Counted from the first letter of the stretch, positions 17,957 through 27,426 are shown. The stretch is 64,000 nucleotides of DNA from Pseudodonghicola flavimaris (GCF_030164425.1 NZ_JASNJD010000001.1:475238-539237), one strand, 5' to 3'. Notes: a model not told the origin generated them from the letters alone. Translations and numbers: made by a program.

Positions 17957-19384
17957 ATGTCCGACGACATGACGCCACCGCTTTTCCCGCACCCGACAGA
18001 CGACAGCAGCCCGGTTGCCGTGGCGATGGGCGACGCCACGGGGCTAGCCCGTGCCATCGCCGACGGTGCGCTGAGCCCGGCTGCGGCAATGGTCCGCGCC
18101 CGGGCCCGCGCCGCCGAGGTGGCCGAACTCGGTGCGGTCAGCTGGCTGGCGCCGGAGACGGCGTCGCTGCCTCAAGGTGCCCCGGATGGCCCCTTCGCCG
18201 GGGTGCCGCTGCTGGTCAAGGATCTGGGCGGACCCTTTGCAGGCATCCCGATGCGGGCGGGCTCCGCCGCACTGGCGGAGAAGAAGGGCGTCGCAGACAG
18301 CGATCTGGCCCGGCGGTTCCGCGCCGCCGGCTTTCGCCCCTTCGGCGCCACCACGGTGCCGGAATTCGGCCTGTCGCTGTCATCCGAACCGGCGGTGGGG
18401 CCGCTCTGCCGCAATCCGCTCGATCCGACGCGCAGCGCCGGGGGCTCCTCCGGGGGCAGCGCCGCGGCAGTGGCGGCCGGCATAGTGCCGCTGGCCCATG
18501 CCACGGACGCCGGCGGCTCGATCCGGGTGCCGGCGGCGGCTTGCGGCCTGATCGGGCTGAAGCCGTCGCGCGGGGCCATTCCCGGCGGGCCGGGCTTCGG
18601 CAACCATCTGGGCGGGATCGCCAGCGAATTCGCCGTAACCCGCAGCATCCGCGATGCCCGCGCGCTCTGGCCGTTGCTGACCGGCGCCGCGCGCGGCCCC
18701 TTCGCCGATGCCGCACCGCTGCCCGCGGAGGGACCGCTGACCATCGGCCTGATCTCCGGGGGGGAGGGCGTCGATCCGGCCCGCGCCGGCGCGATCGAGG
18801 CGGCGGGCCAGGAGCTGGAGGCCGCCGGTCACCGGTTGGCCCCGATCCCGGTGGCAGCGTTGGCGGAGATCCGTCGGATCAGCGCGCGAGGCTTCGACCG
18901 CATCGTGTCGGCCAATCTGGCGACCCTCGCGGCCGGCGGGCTCGACATCGCCCGCTGCGAACCGCTGACCCAGGCCTTCGCCGGGCGGGGGAGCAGGCTC
19001 TCGGCCACTGATCTCTGGGCGGCGCTGGAGGCCGGGGTGGCGGCTGCCCACCGGCTGTGGCGGATGTTCGACGAGGTCGATGTGCTGCTGTTGCCGATGC
19101 TCTCGACCGCGCCGCCGCCGCTCGGGACCTTTCCGACCGATCACCGCGACCCGGAGGCACAGCTGGCGCGGATGGAGGCCTTCGCCCCCTATGCGGCCCT
19201 GGCCAATATCACTGGCGCGCCGGCGCTGACGCTGCCCTTTGGCGCCGATGCCGACGGCCTGCCGCTGCCGGTGCAGATGATCGCCCCCATCGGCGGCGAC
19301 CTGCGCCTGCTGGCGCTTGGCGCCACGCTGGAGCGTGCCGGCCGCTGGACCCACCCGATCCCCCTGTTCGGAGAGGACGCATGA
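17957..19384 (+). CDS. Amidase (amidase-signature family)
   Basis: An amidase of about 475 aa. The Ser-cisSer-Lys catalytic set is present: lysine in LLVKDLGG, cis-serine in SAGGSSGGSAAA and nucleophile in ATDAGGSIRVPAA. It hydrolyses an amide or carbamoyl bond of unknown compound. The start is uncertain: GTG 17918 (five bases after the previous stop) or ATGs at 17957 and 17969 have no clear ribosome site. Sitting inside the BMP transporter operon, and coupled to the ATPase by ATGA, it probably acts on the imported substrate, for example a ring-opened product. Confidence 0.85.
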   Translation: MSDDMTPPLFPHPTDDSSPVAVAMGDATGLARAIADGALSPAAAMVRARARAAEVAELGAVSWLAPETASLPQGAPDGPFAGVPLLVKDLGGPFAGIPMRAGSAALAEKKGVADSDLARRFRAAGFRPFGATTVPEFGLSLSSEPAVGPLCRNPLDPTRSAGGSSGGSAAAVAAGIVPLAHATDAGGSIRVPAAACGLIGLKPSRGAIPGGPGFGNHLGGIASEFAVTRSIRDARALWPLLTGAARGPFADAAPLPAEGPLTIGLISGGEGVDPARAGAIEAAGQELEAAGHRLAPIPVAALAEIRRISARGFDRIVSANLATLAAGGLDIARCEPLTQAFAGRGSRLSATDLWAALEAGVAAAHRLWRMFDEVDVLLLPMLSTAPPPLGTFPTDHRDPEAQLARMEAFAPYAALANITGAPALTLPFGADADGLPLPVQMIAPIGGDLRLLALGATLERAGRWTHPIPLFGEDA

Positions 19385-20919
19385 CCCGGGTTCTGGAACT
19401 CGATCACATCACCAAGCGCTTCGGAGCCGTCACCGCCAACGAGGATGTCTCGCTGCATCTGGAGAAGGGTGAGATCGTCGCGCTGCTGGGTGAGAACGGC
19501 GCCGGCAAGACCACGCTGATGTCGATCCTCTTCGGTCATTACACCGCTGATGAGGGCAGTGTGCGGGTCAAGGGGCAGGCGCTGCCGCCCGGGAAATCGC
19601 GCGCCGCCATCCGCGCCGGTGTCGGCATGGTGCACCAGCATTTCGCCCTGGCACCCAACCTGACGGTGCTGGAAAACGTGATGACCGGCACCGAAAGCCT
19701 GTGGAAGCTGCGCTCGGATCGTGCCGCCGGCCGCGCCAAGCTGATGGAGCTGTCGCAGCGCTTCGGTCTCAAGGTCGATCCTGAGGCGCGGGTTGCCGAT
19801 CTGTCGGTGGGCGAATGCCAGCGGGTGGAGATCCTCAAGGCGCTTTACAACGATGCCGAGGTGCTGATCCTCGACGAACCCACCGCCGTCCTGACCGCAC
19901 AGGAGGCCGAGAGCCTGTTCGCCACCCTGCGCGAGATGGCGGCCAAGGGGCTGTCGCTGATCTTCATCAGCCACAAGCTGCATGAGGTGATGTCGGCCTC
20001 TGACCGGGTTGTCGTGCTGCGGCGGGGCCGGGTGGTGGCGGAACGGGAGACGGCCGAGACCTCGAAGGAGGAGCTGGCCGAGCTGATGGTGGGGCGCGCC
20101 GTCCAGCGCCCCGAGCGTCTGCCGGCGAGACCCGGCGCGGTACTGCTGGAGGCGGTGGATGTGAGCCTGGGCGGTAAGGGCGCTGCCTCGCTCCGCGGGG
20201 TGAGCTTCCGGCTACACGCGGGTGAGACGCTGGGGATCATCGGCGTTTCCGGCAACGGCCAGACGACGCTGGCCGGTCTGGTCTCGGGCCTCTATGCGCC
20301 GGACGCCGGCGCGCTGCTGATCAAGGGACACGCGCCCGCGCGCTACGATGTGCCCCACGCCATCGCCGCCGGTATCGGCCGCATCCCCGAGGATCGCAAT
20401 GCCGAGGGCACCATCGGCGACATGAGCACCTGGGAAAACGCGGTGCTGGAACGCATCTGGGCGCCGGAGTTCTCCTCTGGCGGCATGGTTCGCCGCGCCG
20501 CGGCGCGGGCCGCGACCGAGGCGATCATCCGCGATTACGACGTGCGCGGCGCCAGTGTCGATGGCCGCATCCGGCTGTTGTCGGGCGGTAACATGCAAAA
20601 GCTGATCCTGGGCCGGGTGCTGACCGCCGGGCCCGACATCCTGATCGCCGCCCAGCCCAGCCGCGGCCTGGACGAAGGCGCCATTGCCGGGGTGCACGAA
20701 CGGCTGCTTGAGGCACGCGGGCGCGGTGCCGGCGTGCTGCTGATCTCGGAAGACCTGGACGAGGTGATCGGACTCTCCGACCGGATCCGCGCCATCGTCG
20801 GCGGCCGGCTGTCGCCGGCGATCCCGGCGGAGCGCGCCGATGCGCAACTGCTGGGGCTGATGATGGCGGGGGACTGGACGGCGGCGGAACGGATCGAGGC
20901 GGAAGGCGAAGCGAAATGA
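19381..20919 (+). CDS. BMP-type ABC transporter ATPase with two nucleotide-binding domains
   Basis: A 512-aa double ATPase like NupO/YufO. Domain 1 has Walker A GENGAGKTT, signature LSVGECQRVEILKAL and Walker B VLILDEPTAVL. Domain 2 has a degenerate Walker A (GVSGNGQTTL), signature LSGGNMQKLILGRVL and an altered Walker B (ILIAAQPSRGLD, lacking the usual DEP). This asymmetry is normal for the family, where only domain 1 is fully catalytic. It powers the two permeases that follow with overlapping starts. Confidence 0.93.
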   Translation: MTRVLELDHITKRFGAVTANEDVSLHLEKGEIVALLGENGAGKTTLMSILFGHYTADEGSVRVKGQALPPGKSRAAIRAGVGMVHQHFALAPNLTVLENVMTGTESLWKLRSDRAAGRAKLMELSQRFGLKVDPEARVADLSVGECQRVEILKALYNDAEVLILDEPTAVLTAQEAESLFATLREMAAKGLSLIFISHKLHEVMSASDRVVVLRRGRVVAERETAETSKEELAELMVGRAVQRPERLPARPGAVLLEAVDVSLGGKGAASLRGVSFRLHAGETLGIIGVSGNGQTTLAGLVSGLYAPDAGALLIKGHAPARYDVPHAIAAGIGRIPEDRNAEGTIGDMSTWENAVLERIWAPEFSSGGMVRRAAARAATEAIIRDYDVRGASVDGRIRLLSGGNMQKLILGRVLTAGPDILIAAQPSRGLDEGAIAGVHERLLEARGRGAGVLLISEDLDEVIGLSDRIRAIVGGRLSPAIPAERADAQLLGLMMAGDWTAAERIEAEGEAK

Positions 20920-21968
20920 GATTTGAACGACGCGAGCATCCCTCCGCCAGTTTGACCCTGCTGGCGCCCATTGGCGCGGTGCTGGCCGCATTGGTCGTCG
21001 CCGGGCTGCTGATCGCCATCGCCGGCGCCAATGTGTTTGAGGCCTATGGGCTGATCCTGAAGGGCGCCTTCGGTTCACGGTTGGGGTTTTCCGAGACGCT
21101 GACGCGGGCGACGCCCCTGATCCTGACCGGGCTGGCCGCGGCGGTGGCCTTTCGCGCCCGGCTGTGGAACATCGGCGGCGAGGGGCAATTCTATATGGGC
21201 GCGCTGGCGGTGGCGGGCTTCGGGATGATCCCGGCGCTGGCCGGGCTGCCGGCGCCGCTGGTCATACTGCTCTGCCTGATCGCGGGCGCGGTTGCGGGGA
21301 TGATCCTGTTGCTGTTGCCGCTGGGGCTCCGGCTGAAATTCGGGGTGGACGAGGTGGTGACCACGCTGCTTCTGAACTTTGTCGCCGTGCTCTTCGTGTC
21401 GCTGATGATCGAAGGGGTGATGAAGGATCCGCTGGCCTTCGGCTGGCCGCAATCGGTGCCGGTGCCGCGCGAGGCGGAGCTGCCCAAGCTGATGGCGCGG
21501 ACCCGGCTGCATGCCGGTCTGGTGATTGCCGTGGTCATGGCGCTGGCGGTCTGGTGGCTGCAGGCGCGCACCGTCTTCGGCCTGCGGTCGCGTGCCGCCG
21601 GGCTTAACCCGCGTGCTGCCGCCTTCGCCGGGGTGCCGCTGGGCCGGACGCTGGTGGCGGTGGCCTGCCTCTCGGGCGGGCTGGCCGGGCTGGCCGGCGC
21701 CATCGAGGTGATGGGGGTCAAGGGCTATGTCACCACCGATCTGTCGCCCAGCTATGGCTACTCCGGCATCGTCATCGCCATGCTGGCCAACCTGAACCCG
21801 ATCGGGGTGATCGGCGCGGCGCTGTTCTCGGCGGTGATGTTCGTCGGCGCGGATTCGATGTCCCGGGCGCTGGGGATCCCCAGCTATATCGCTGATGTCA
21901 CCGTGGCGCTGTCGCTTCTGACCATGCTGGTGGCGTTGTTTCTCACCCAATACAGGATCCGCAGATGA
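20916..21968 (+). CDS. BMP-type ABC transporter permease 1
   Basis: A 350-aa membrane protein with about nine hydrophobic segments, matching NupP/BmpC-type permeases of the branched-chain amino-acid transporter class. The ATG overlaps the ATPase stop (ATGA). The motif NIGGEGQFYMGALAVAG (about residue 85) and the GLNPRAAAFAGVPLGR loop (about 230) are characteristic. It forms the inner-membrane channel with the following permease for the nucleoside-like substrate. Confidence 0.92.
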   Translation: MRFERREHPSASLTLLAPIGAVLAALVVAGLLIAIAGANVFEAYGLILKGAFGSRLGFSETLTRATPLILTGLAAAVAFRARLWNIGGEGQFYMGALAVAGFGMIPALAGLPAPLVILLCLIAGAVAGMILLLLPLGLRLKFGVDEVVTTLLLNFVAVLFVSLMIEGVMKDPLAFGWPQSVPVPREAELPKLMARTRLHAGLVIAVVMALAVWWLQARTVFGLRSRAAGLNPRAAAFAGVPLGRTLVAVACLSGGLAGLAGAIEVMGVKGYVTTDLSPSYGYSGIVIAMLANLNPIGVIGAALFSAVMFVGADSMSRALGIPSYIADVTVALSLLTMLVALFLTQYRIRR

Positions 21969-22906
21969 GCGTTCTTCTCGATATTCTCGGCTCTGTCGGC
22001 ATGTGGGAGGCGGTGCTGCGCATCGCCACGCCGCTGATCTTCGGCACCCTGGGTGTGCTGCTGTGCGAACGGGTGGGGGTGCTGAACCTCGGGATCGAGG
22101 GGATCATGACCTTCGGGGCCATGGTGGGCTGGCTGACGGTCTATTCCGGTGGCGATCTGTGGCTGGGGATGCTGGCGGCGGCGCTGGGGGGCGCGGTCTT
22201 CGGGCTGTTGCACGCGGTGCTGACGGTGGTCTTCGGGCTCAGCCAGCATGTCACCGGTCTGGGCATCACGCTCTTTGCCTCCAGCTTCTCCTATTATGTG
22301 TTCCGGTTGGCGGTGCCGACCTCTTCCTCCCCCCCGACGGTGGAGCCGTTCCGCGCCTATCCGGTGCCGGGCCTGTCCGAGATCCCGGTTCTGGGGCCGA
22401 TCCTCTTCACCCAGACCGCGCCGACCTATCTGGCGCTGGCGCTGGTGGCGGTGCTGGCCTATGGGCTCTATCGTACGCCGCTGGGGCTGGCGATGCGGAT
22501 GACCGGGGAAAACCCGCATGCGGTGGACGCGCAGGGGATCGATCCGATCCGGCTGAGGATCGGCACCATCATGGCGGGCTCGGCGCTGATGGGCATGGGC
22601 GGCGCCTTCCTGACGCTGGCGGCCTTCAACTCCTTCTTCCCGACGATGGTGCAGGGGCGCGGCTGGATCTGCGTGGCGCTGGTGGTCTTCGCGCTGTGGC
22701 GGCCGGGCCGGGCGCTGCTGGGGGCGCTGCTCTTCGCCTTCTTCGACGCTTTCCAGCTCAGGCTGCAGACGGTGGTCGACGGGGTGCCCTATCAGCTGTT
22801 CCTGATGCTGCCTTACGTGCTTTCGATCCTGGCGCTGATCGCCATGGCCCGCCGCGCCCGGGTGCCGCAGGCGCTGATGCAGCCCTATCGGCGCGGCGAG
22901 CGGTGA
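21965..22906 (+). CDS. BMP-type ABC transporter permease 2
   Basis: A 313-aa permease of the NupQ/BmpD type with about eight hydrophobic segments. The NLGIEGIMTFGAMVGWLTV motif near residue 42 and the cytoplasmic MTGENPHAVDAQGIDP loop are family hallmarks. It overlaps the first permease by four bases and ends the operon. Its TGA is immediately followed by the stop of the convergent phosphodiesterase gene, leaving no room for a conventional terminator. Confidence 0.92.
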   Translation: MSVLLDILGSVGMWEAVLRIATPLIFGTLGVLLCERVGVLNLGIEGIMTFGAMVGWLTVYSGGDLWLGMLAAALGGAVFGLLHAVLTVVFGLSQHVTGLGITLFASSFSYYVFRLAVPTSSSPPTVEPFRAYPVPGLSEIPVLGPILFTQTAPTYLALALVAVLAYGLYRTPLGLAMRMTGENPHAVDAQGIDPIRLRIGTIMAGSALMGMGGAFLTLAAFNSFFPTMVQGRGWICVALVVFALWRPGRALLGALLFAFFDAFQLRLQTVVDGVPYQLFLMLPYVLSILALIAMARRARVPQALMQPYRRGER

Positions 22907-23722
22907 TCAGGGAAAGAACGGCCAGGGCCCGGCGAAGCTGCCGACCGGCAGCAGGTCCGAGATCAGCAGCCCCGGCTGCGTCGCCGGCTGGCAATAGACG
23001 GTAACCGCGCCCGGCTCCAGGATCAGGGCGTTCTCCGCCTGCCGGCGATGATCCAGATGCACCGCGTGGCAGGGCGCCGGGCCGATCTGGCAGGTGACCT
23101 TGCCGATCTGTCCGGTGATCGCCCGATGCACATGGCCCGAGATCATCCGCACCGGTCCGGGATGGGCCTGCAGCCGCTCGATCAGCCGGGCGCCGTTGCG
23201 CAGATTGTCCTGATCCATCGCGTCGATGCCCGACAGCATCCAGGGGTGATGGGTGGCGATCACCGCCGGACGGGGCCCCAGACTGCTGAGCGTGCTGTCG
23301 AGAAAGGCGAAACCTGCGTCGGAGAGATGGCCGTAATGGGCGCCCTCCAGCAGGGTGTCGAGGCCGATCACGGTCAGGGCGCCGATGTCGCGCCGCCACT
23401 GGATCGGGCCCTGCATCGGCATCCAATCCTCTCCGGCGAAAGCCACCCGCATCGGGCCGCGCAGGTCGTGATTGCCGGGGATGGCGAGATAGGGCAGCTG
23501 CAGCCGCGACATGATCGCCTTGAACCGGTCGTATTCCTCTTCGCTGCCGTGATCGGTGAGATCGCCGGTGACGATGGCGCATTCTACGCCGCCGAGCAGC
23601 GGCAGCCGGGCGTTGATCGTCTCCACCGCGCGCTCCAGCGCCGCGGCGGTGTCGGACCGGCCATAGGCGAGGGTGCCGTCGGCAACGATATGGGTGTCGG
23701 TGATCTGGAGGAAACTGGGCAT
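22907..23722 (-). CDS. GpdQ-like metallophosphodiesterase (second copy)
   Basis: A 271-aa binuclear metallophosphoesterase. Metal motifs: ITDTHI, TGDLTDHG, PGNHD, THHPW and SGHVHRA. It shares layout with the enzyme at 6845-7624 (GLDTLLEGAHYG against GLDTLVEGAPHG) and has the C-terminal FAGPW tail seen in Enterobacter GpdQ. Its ATG directly abuts the ATPase stop, so it is the last gene of the LacI-controlled uptake operon. It probably cleaves the imported phosphodiester; the exact substrate is not readable. Confidence 0.88.
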   Translation of the reverse strand: MPSFLQITDTHIVADGTLAYGRSDTAAALERAVETINARLPLLGGVECAIVTGDLTDHGSEEEYDRFKAIMSRLQLPYLAIPGNHDLRGPMRVAFAGEDWMPMQGPIQWRRDIGALTVIGLDTLLEGAHYGHLSDAGFAFLDSTLSSLGPRPAVIATHHPWMLSGIDAMDQDNLRNGARLIERLQAHPGPVRMISGHVHRAITGQIGKVTCQIGPAPCHAVHLDHRRQAENALILEPGAVTVYCQPATQPGLLISDLLPVGSFAGPWPFFP

Positions 23723-24757
23723 TCAGGCAATCCGGTCTTCGGTGGGCAGGGTGAGGATCGCCCCGGGGGCGATGGAGAGGCGAACGCTGTCGCCCGGCGC
23801 CGGCGCGCTCAGCCCGCTGTGCAGGGCAAAGAGCGGCTGCTCCGTCGCGCCGGAAAGCGCGACGCGGTAGTGGGTGCCGAGGAAGGTCACAGTTTCGACC
23901 CGCGCCGCCAGCGCGCCGTCGGGATCGAGGCGCACGTCCTCGGCCCGCACGAAGGCCTGATGACCGACGGTCGCGGAGGCGAGCGGTAGCGCACCGCCGG
24001 GCAGGTGCAGCCGGTCGTCCTCGATCCGGCCGCCGAGCGGCATGGCAGCCCCGACGAAGCGGGCGACAAAGGCGGTCGCCGGGTTGCGGTAGAGCGCCTC
24101 CGGCGTGCCGATCTGGACGACGCGGCCATGGCTCATCACCGCGACGCGGTCGGCGATCGCCATCGCCTCATCCTGATCGTGGGTGACGAAGATCGCGGTG
24201 ATGCCGAAGCTGCGCAGCAACAGCGCCAGTTCGTCGCGCAGCTGGCCGCGCAGGGCCGCGTCGAGCGCCGAGAGCGGCTCGTCCAGCAGCAGCAGCCGGG
24301 GTCGCGGCGCCACCGCTCGGGCCAGTGCCACCCGCTGCCGCTGACCGCCGGAGAGGGCGGTGACCGGGCGGTCGGCATAGGGCTCCAGCCGGCAGAGCGC
24401 GATCACCTCCTCGACCCGGGCGGCGATCTCGGCCTTCGGCAGATTCTGCATCTTCAGCCCGTAGCCGATGTTCTTGCGCACCGACATGTTGGGAAAGAGC
24501 GCATAGGACTGAAACACCATGCCGACCTGGCGTTTCTCGACCGGCAGCGCGGTCACATCCTCGCCGTCGAAACGGACCGTCGCTCCGGGATCGGGGGTTT
24601 CCAGCCCGGCGATGATGCGCAAGAGCGTGGTCTTGCCGCAGCCCGAGGGGCCGAGCAGCGAGACGATCTCGCCCTGTTCGATCTGCAGATCGGTGGGCAG
24701 CAGCGCCCGGGTGCCGCCGGCAAATGTCTTGGCGATGGAGCGGAGGGTAAGGGTCAT
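23723..24757 (-). CDS. ABC transporter ATP-binding protein (Fe3+/polyamine class)
   Basis: A 344-aa ATPase of the PotA/FbpC class. Walker A GPSGCGKTT, MVFQSYALFPNM Q-loop, signature LSGGQRQRV, Walker B LLLLDEP and switch histidine FVTHDQDEA are intact; the last 100 residues form a TOBE domain. The ATG at 24757 is chosen over 24790 because it overlaps the upstream permease stop (ATGA) and has an AGAGGAT ribosome site. It works with the two permeases at 24754-26395. Confidence 0.92.
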   Translation of the reverse strand: MTLTLRSIAKTFAGGTRALLPTDLQIEQGEIVSLLGPSGCGKTTLLRIIAGLETPDPGATVRFDGEDVTALPVEKRQVGMVFQSYALFPNMSVRKNIGYGLKMQNLPKAEIAARVEEVIALCRLEPYADRPVTALSGGQRQRVALARAVAPRPRLLLLDEPLSALDAALRGQLRDELALLLRSFGITAIFVTHDQDEAMAIADRVAVMSHGRVVQIGTPEALYRNPATAFVARFVGAAMPLGGRIEDDRLHLPGGALPLASATVGHQAFVRAEDVRLDPDGALAARVETVTFLGTHYRVALSGATEQPLFALHSGLSAPAPGDSVRLSIAPGAILTLPTEDRIA

Positions 24758-25545
24758 TGCAGGATCCTCTGGGCGCGGGCGGTGGCCCATTGCATGGCCA
24801 CCAGCAGCGGCACGATCATCACGAAGAAGACCAGCGTATAGGCGGAGGCGATTTCCAGCCGCATCGAGGCATAGCTGTCGGCCAGCCCCACCGGCAGGGT
24901 CTTGGTGAAGGGGGTTTGCAGCATCCAGGTCAGGTTGAATTCGCCGATCGACAGGGTCACCACCGTCAGCGCGCCGGCGAGGATGCCGGGCAGCGCATTG
25001 GGCACCACCACATCGACGAAGCGCCGCGCCGGGCCGGCACCGAGCGAGGCGGCGCCTTCCTCAAGCGTTTTCAGGTCGATGGCGGCCAGCACCGCCAGCA
25101 CGGCCCGCAGCATGAAGGGCAGGGTGTAGAGCACGTGGCCGACCAGGATGAAGGCCCAGCTGGTGCGGAACTCGGTATAGCCGCCATAGAGCTGCAGCAG
25201 CGCCAGTGCCAGCGCCAGACCCGGCACCGCGAGGGGCAGAGAGATGAATTCCTCCAGCACCCGCGACAGCCGGCCGGGATTGCGCGCCAGCGCATAGGCC
25301 GCCGGCACCCCGATGATCAGCGTCACCACCAGGCAGGCCAGCGCGATCCAGATCGACAGGAAGATCGACGCGGAATAGAGCGTCCAGACCTCGCCGATCC
25401 ATTTCAGCGTCAGACCGGAGGACAGGCCGCGGAAGTAGTTCGCGGTGACCCCGGCCAGCACCGATTGCACCGTCGGGACGAAGAGAAAGGCACAGGCCAG
25501 CAGCGTCACCAGCAGCTGCAGGAGTTTGGCGGGTGATTTCAGCAT
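24754..25545 (-). CDS. ABC transporter permease (PotC/AfuB-like second permease)
   Basis: A 263-aa permease with about six membrane segments and an EAA loop (LKTLEEGAASLGAGPARRF). It follows the first permease by one base and overlaps the ATPase by four, so the three are co-translated. The class transports iron, polyamines, phosphonates or sugar phosphates; the operon's phosphodiesterase favours an organophosphate. Confidence 0.92.
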   Translation of the reverse strand: MLKSPAKLLQLLVTLLACAFLFVPTVQSVLAGVTANYFRGLSSGLTLKWIGEVWTLYSASIFLSIWIALACLVVTLIIGVPAAYALARNPGRLSRVLEEFISLPLAVPGLALALALLQLYGGYTEFRTSWAFILVGHVLYTLPFMLRAVLAVLAAIDLKTLEEGAASLGAGPARRFVDVVVPNALPGILAGALTVVTLSIGEFNLTWMLQTPFTKTLPVGLADSYASMRLEIASAYTLVFFVMIVPLLVAMQWATARAQRILQ

Positions 25546-25546
25546 C

Positions 25547-26395
25547 TCAGCCTCCTGCCGCGACAGTGCCGCCGGACAGGCTGCGGCCGATCAACAGAAT
25601 GCCCCAGGTCACCAGACCGAGCAGGATGGAGAGCGCCGAGGCCATGGCGAAATTGGCCGACAGGGTGAATTCGGTATAGATCACCATCGGCAGCACATCG
25701 ATATCGGTGGCCAGGGTGAAGGCGGTGCCGAAGGCGCCCATGGCGGTGGCGAAGGCGATGGCACCGGCGGCGATCATCGCCGGACCGAGCGCCGGCAGCA
25801 GCACGTCGATCACGATCCGGTGCGGCGGCGCGCCGAGGCTGCGGGCCGCCTCCTCCAGCGCCGGATCGATCTTTTCCGCCGCCGCCATCACCGTCAGCAG
25901 CACTCGCGGGATGGAGAAATAGAGATAACCCAGAAACAGCCCGAAGATCGAATAGGCGAAGACCACATGACCGGGCAGCAGCTGGTTCACCAGCCCCTGA
26001 CGCCCGCCCAGCAGGATGATCATGAAACCGACGACGACACCGGGAAAGGCCAGCGGCAGGGTCAACACCGCCAGCAGCGTGTCGCGCCCGGGGAAGCGGT
26101 TGCGCACCAGAAACAGCGCCGCGGTGGTCGAGATCGCCAGCGCCGCCACCGTCACCGCCAGCGACACGCCGACGGTCTGCGCCAGCGTCGAGAGATAGCG
26201 CGGCGTGCGCAGGATGGTCAGATAGATGCCCCAGCCGGTCTCTCCGGCGCCGGAGCCGAGAAACAGCCGCACCAGCGGCAGCGCCAGAAAGGCCAGCGTG
26301 AAGATCGCCAGCGGCAGCAGGCAGAGAAGCGTGAACTGTCGGGATGTCACGGAAATCAGGTCCTTGTCGGGGGGAGGGGCGACACGCATCCGCAT
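25547..26395 (-). CDS. ABC transporter permease (first permease)
   Basis: A permease of about 282 aa with six membrane segments and an EAA loop (PALEEAARSLGAPPHRIVID). The frame is open much further upstream, but ATG 26395 is the best start: GGAGG lies four bases ahead and it gives a 25-residue cytoplasmic tail before the first span. ATG 26389 and GTG 26350 are alternatives. The 35-bp gap to the binding-protein gene contains a small hairpin (26408-26413 with 26422-26427). Confidence 0.9.
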   Translation of the reverse strand: MRMRVAPPPDKDLISVTSRQFTLLCLLPLAIFTLAFLALPLVRLFLGSGAGETGWGIYLTILRTPRYLSTLAQTVGVSLAVTVAALAISTTAALFLVRNRFPGRDTLLAVLTLPLAFPGVVVGFMIILLGGRQGLVNQLLPGHVVFAYSIFGLFLGYLYFSIPRVLLTVMAAAEKIDPALEEAARSLGAPPHRIVIDVLLPALGPAMIAAGAIAFATAMGAFGTAFTLATDIDVLPMVIYTEFTLSANFAMASALSILLGLVTWGILLIGRSLSGGTVAAGG

Positions 26396-26430
26396 CGCCC
26401 CTCCGGATCGCTCATGGGGGAGAGCGAGAG

Positions 26431-27426
26431 TTACTTCACCTCGGAGAGGTAGCGTTCGCCGAAGCCCGACTGGGCCTTTTCCATTTCGGCGTAATTCACC
26501 GCCTGGGCGCGGGCATAATCGCTGGCGGGCAGGAATTTGGCGGCCACTTCGGCCGGCAATTCGACCGGGCGGGCGGGTTGCAGATAGGCGTTGGTCCAGA
26601 TCGCCTGACCCTCGTCCGACAGGATGAAGTCCAGCACCTTCTTGCCGGTCTCGGCATGCGGGGCGTTCTTCACCAGGCTCATCACATAGGGCACCCGGAC
26701 CGAGCCTTCGCAAGGCAGCACGAATTCGAAGTTGCCGTCTTCTTCGTATTTGGCGCGATAGGCGTTGAAATCATAGTCGAAGAGGATCGGGATCTCGCCC
26801 GAGACGACGCGCGCGAAGGAGGTCTGCTTGGGCACGATCGGATCGTTTTCGGCCAGGGTCTTGAAATAGTCGATGGCCGGGTCGAAATTCTCCAGGGTGC
26901 CGCCGAAGGCGAGGTTGGCGCCGACCGCACCGGCATAGCCGACGAAGGCCGAGGAGGGATCGAGATAGCCGACCATGCCCTTGTACTCGGGTTTGGTCAG
27001 ATCGGCGAAACACTGTGGCACCGGGGCGCCGGCCAGCGCATCGACATTCACGAAGAAGCCGATGGTGCCGTAATGGACGGCGAACCATTTGCCTTCCGGA
27101 TCCTTCAGACCTTCGGGGATGTCATCGAAGCCTTCGGGCTTATAGGCTTCGACCAGGCCTTCCTTGCCGGCCTTGATACCGGTGGTGACACCGTAGTAGG
27201 CGACGTCGGCCACCGGGCTTGCCTTCTCGGCGACCAGCTGGGCGAAGGTCTGGCCGGAGTTCTTGTTGTCATGCGGCATGCGCACGCCGATCTCGGTGTC
27301 GATGGCCTGCAGCATCGAGGCCCAATCGGCCCATTGCGGCGGGCAGTTGTAGCAGATGGCATCTTCAGCCAGGGCCGGACCGGCGATCGCGGTTGCGATG
27401 GCGGTGGCGAAAAGCGTATGTTTCAT
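26431..27426 (-). CDS. Periplasmic solute-binding protein (Fe3+/polyamine/organophosphate class)
   Basis: A 331-aa binding protein with its own GAGGAAG ribosome site six bases before the ATG and a Sec signal peptide (MKHTLFATAIATAIAGPALA, cut before EDAICYNC). The mature protein has the class 2 binding-protein fold (TKPEYKGMVGYLDPSSAFVGY; EIPILFDYD). A cysteine pair is present at the mature N-terminus (ICYNCPP). It lies in the same reading frame as the upstream LacI gene with no stop between them. With two permeases, an ATPase and a GpdQ-like enzyme downstream it forms a complete uptake unit. Confidence 0.9.
   Translation of the reverse strand: MKHTLFATAIATAIAGPALAEDAICYNCPPQWADWASMLQAIDTEIGVRMPHDNKNSGQTFAQLVAEKASPVADVAYYGVTTGIKAGKEGLVEAYKPEGFDDIPEGLKDPEGKWFAVHYGTIGFFVNVDALAGAPVPQCFADLTKPEYKGMVGYLDPSSAFVGYAGAVGANLAFGGTLENFDPAIDYFKTLAENDPIVPKQTSFARVVSGEIPILFDYDFNAYRAKYEEDGNFEFVLPCEGSVRVPYVMSLVKNAPHAETGKKVLDFILSDEGQAIWTNAYLQPARPVELPAEVAAKFLPASDYARAQAVNYAEMEKAQSGFGERYLSEVK

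Noticed and set aside
26396..26713. Long N-terminal extension of the permease ending at 25547
   Set aside because: The open frame overlaps the binding-protein gene in another frame and reads as low-complexity Arg/Gly/Pro sequence; a ribosome site supports the start at 26395.
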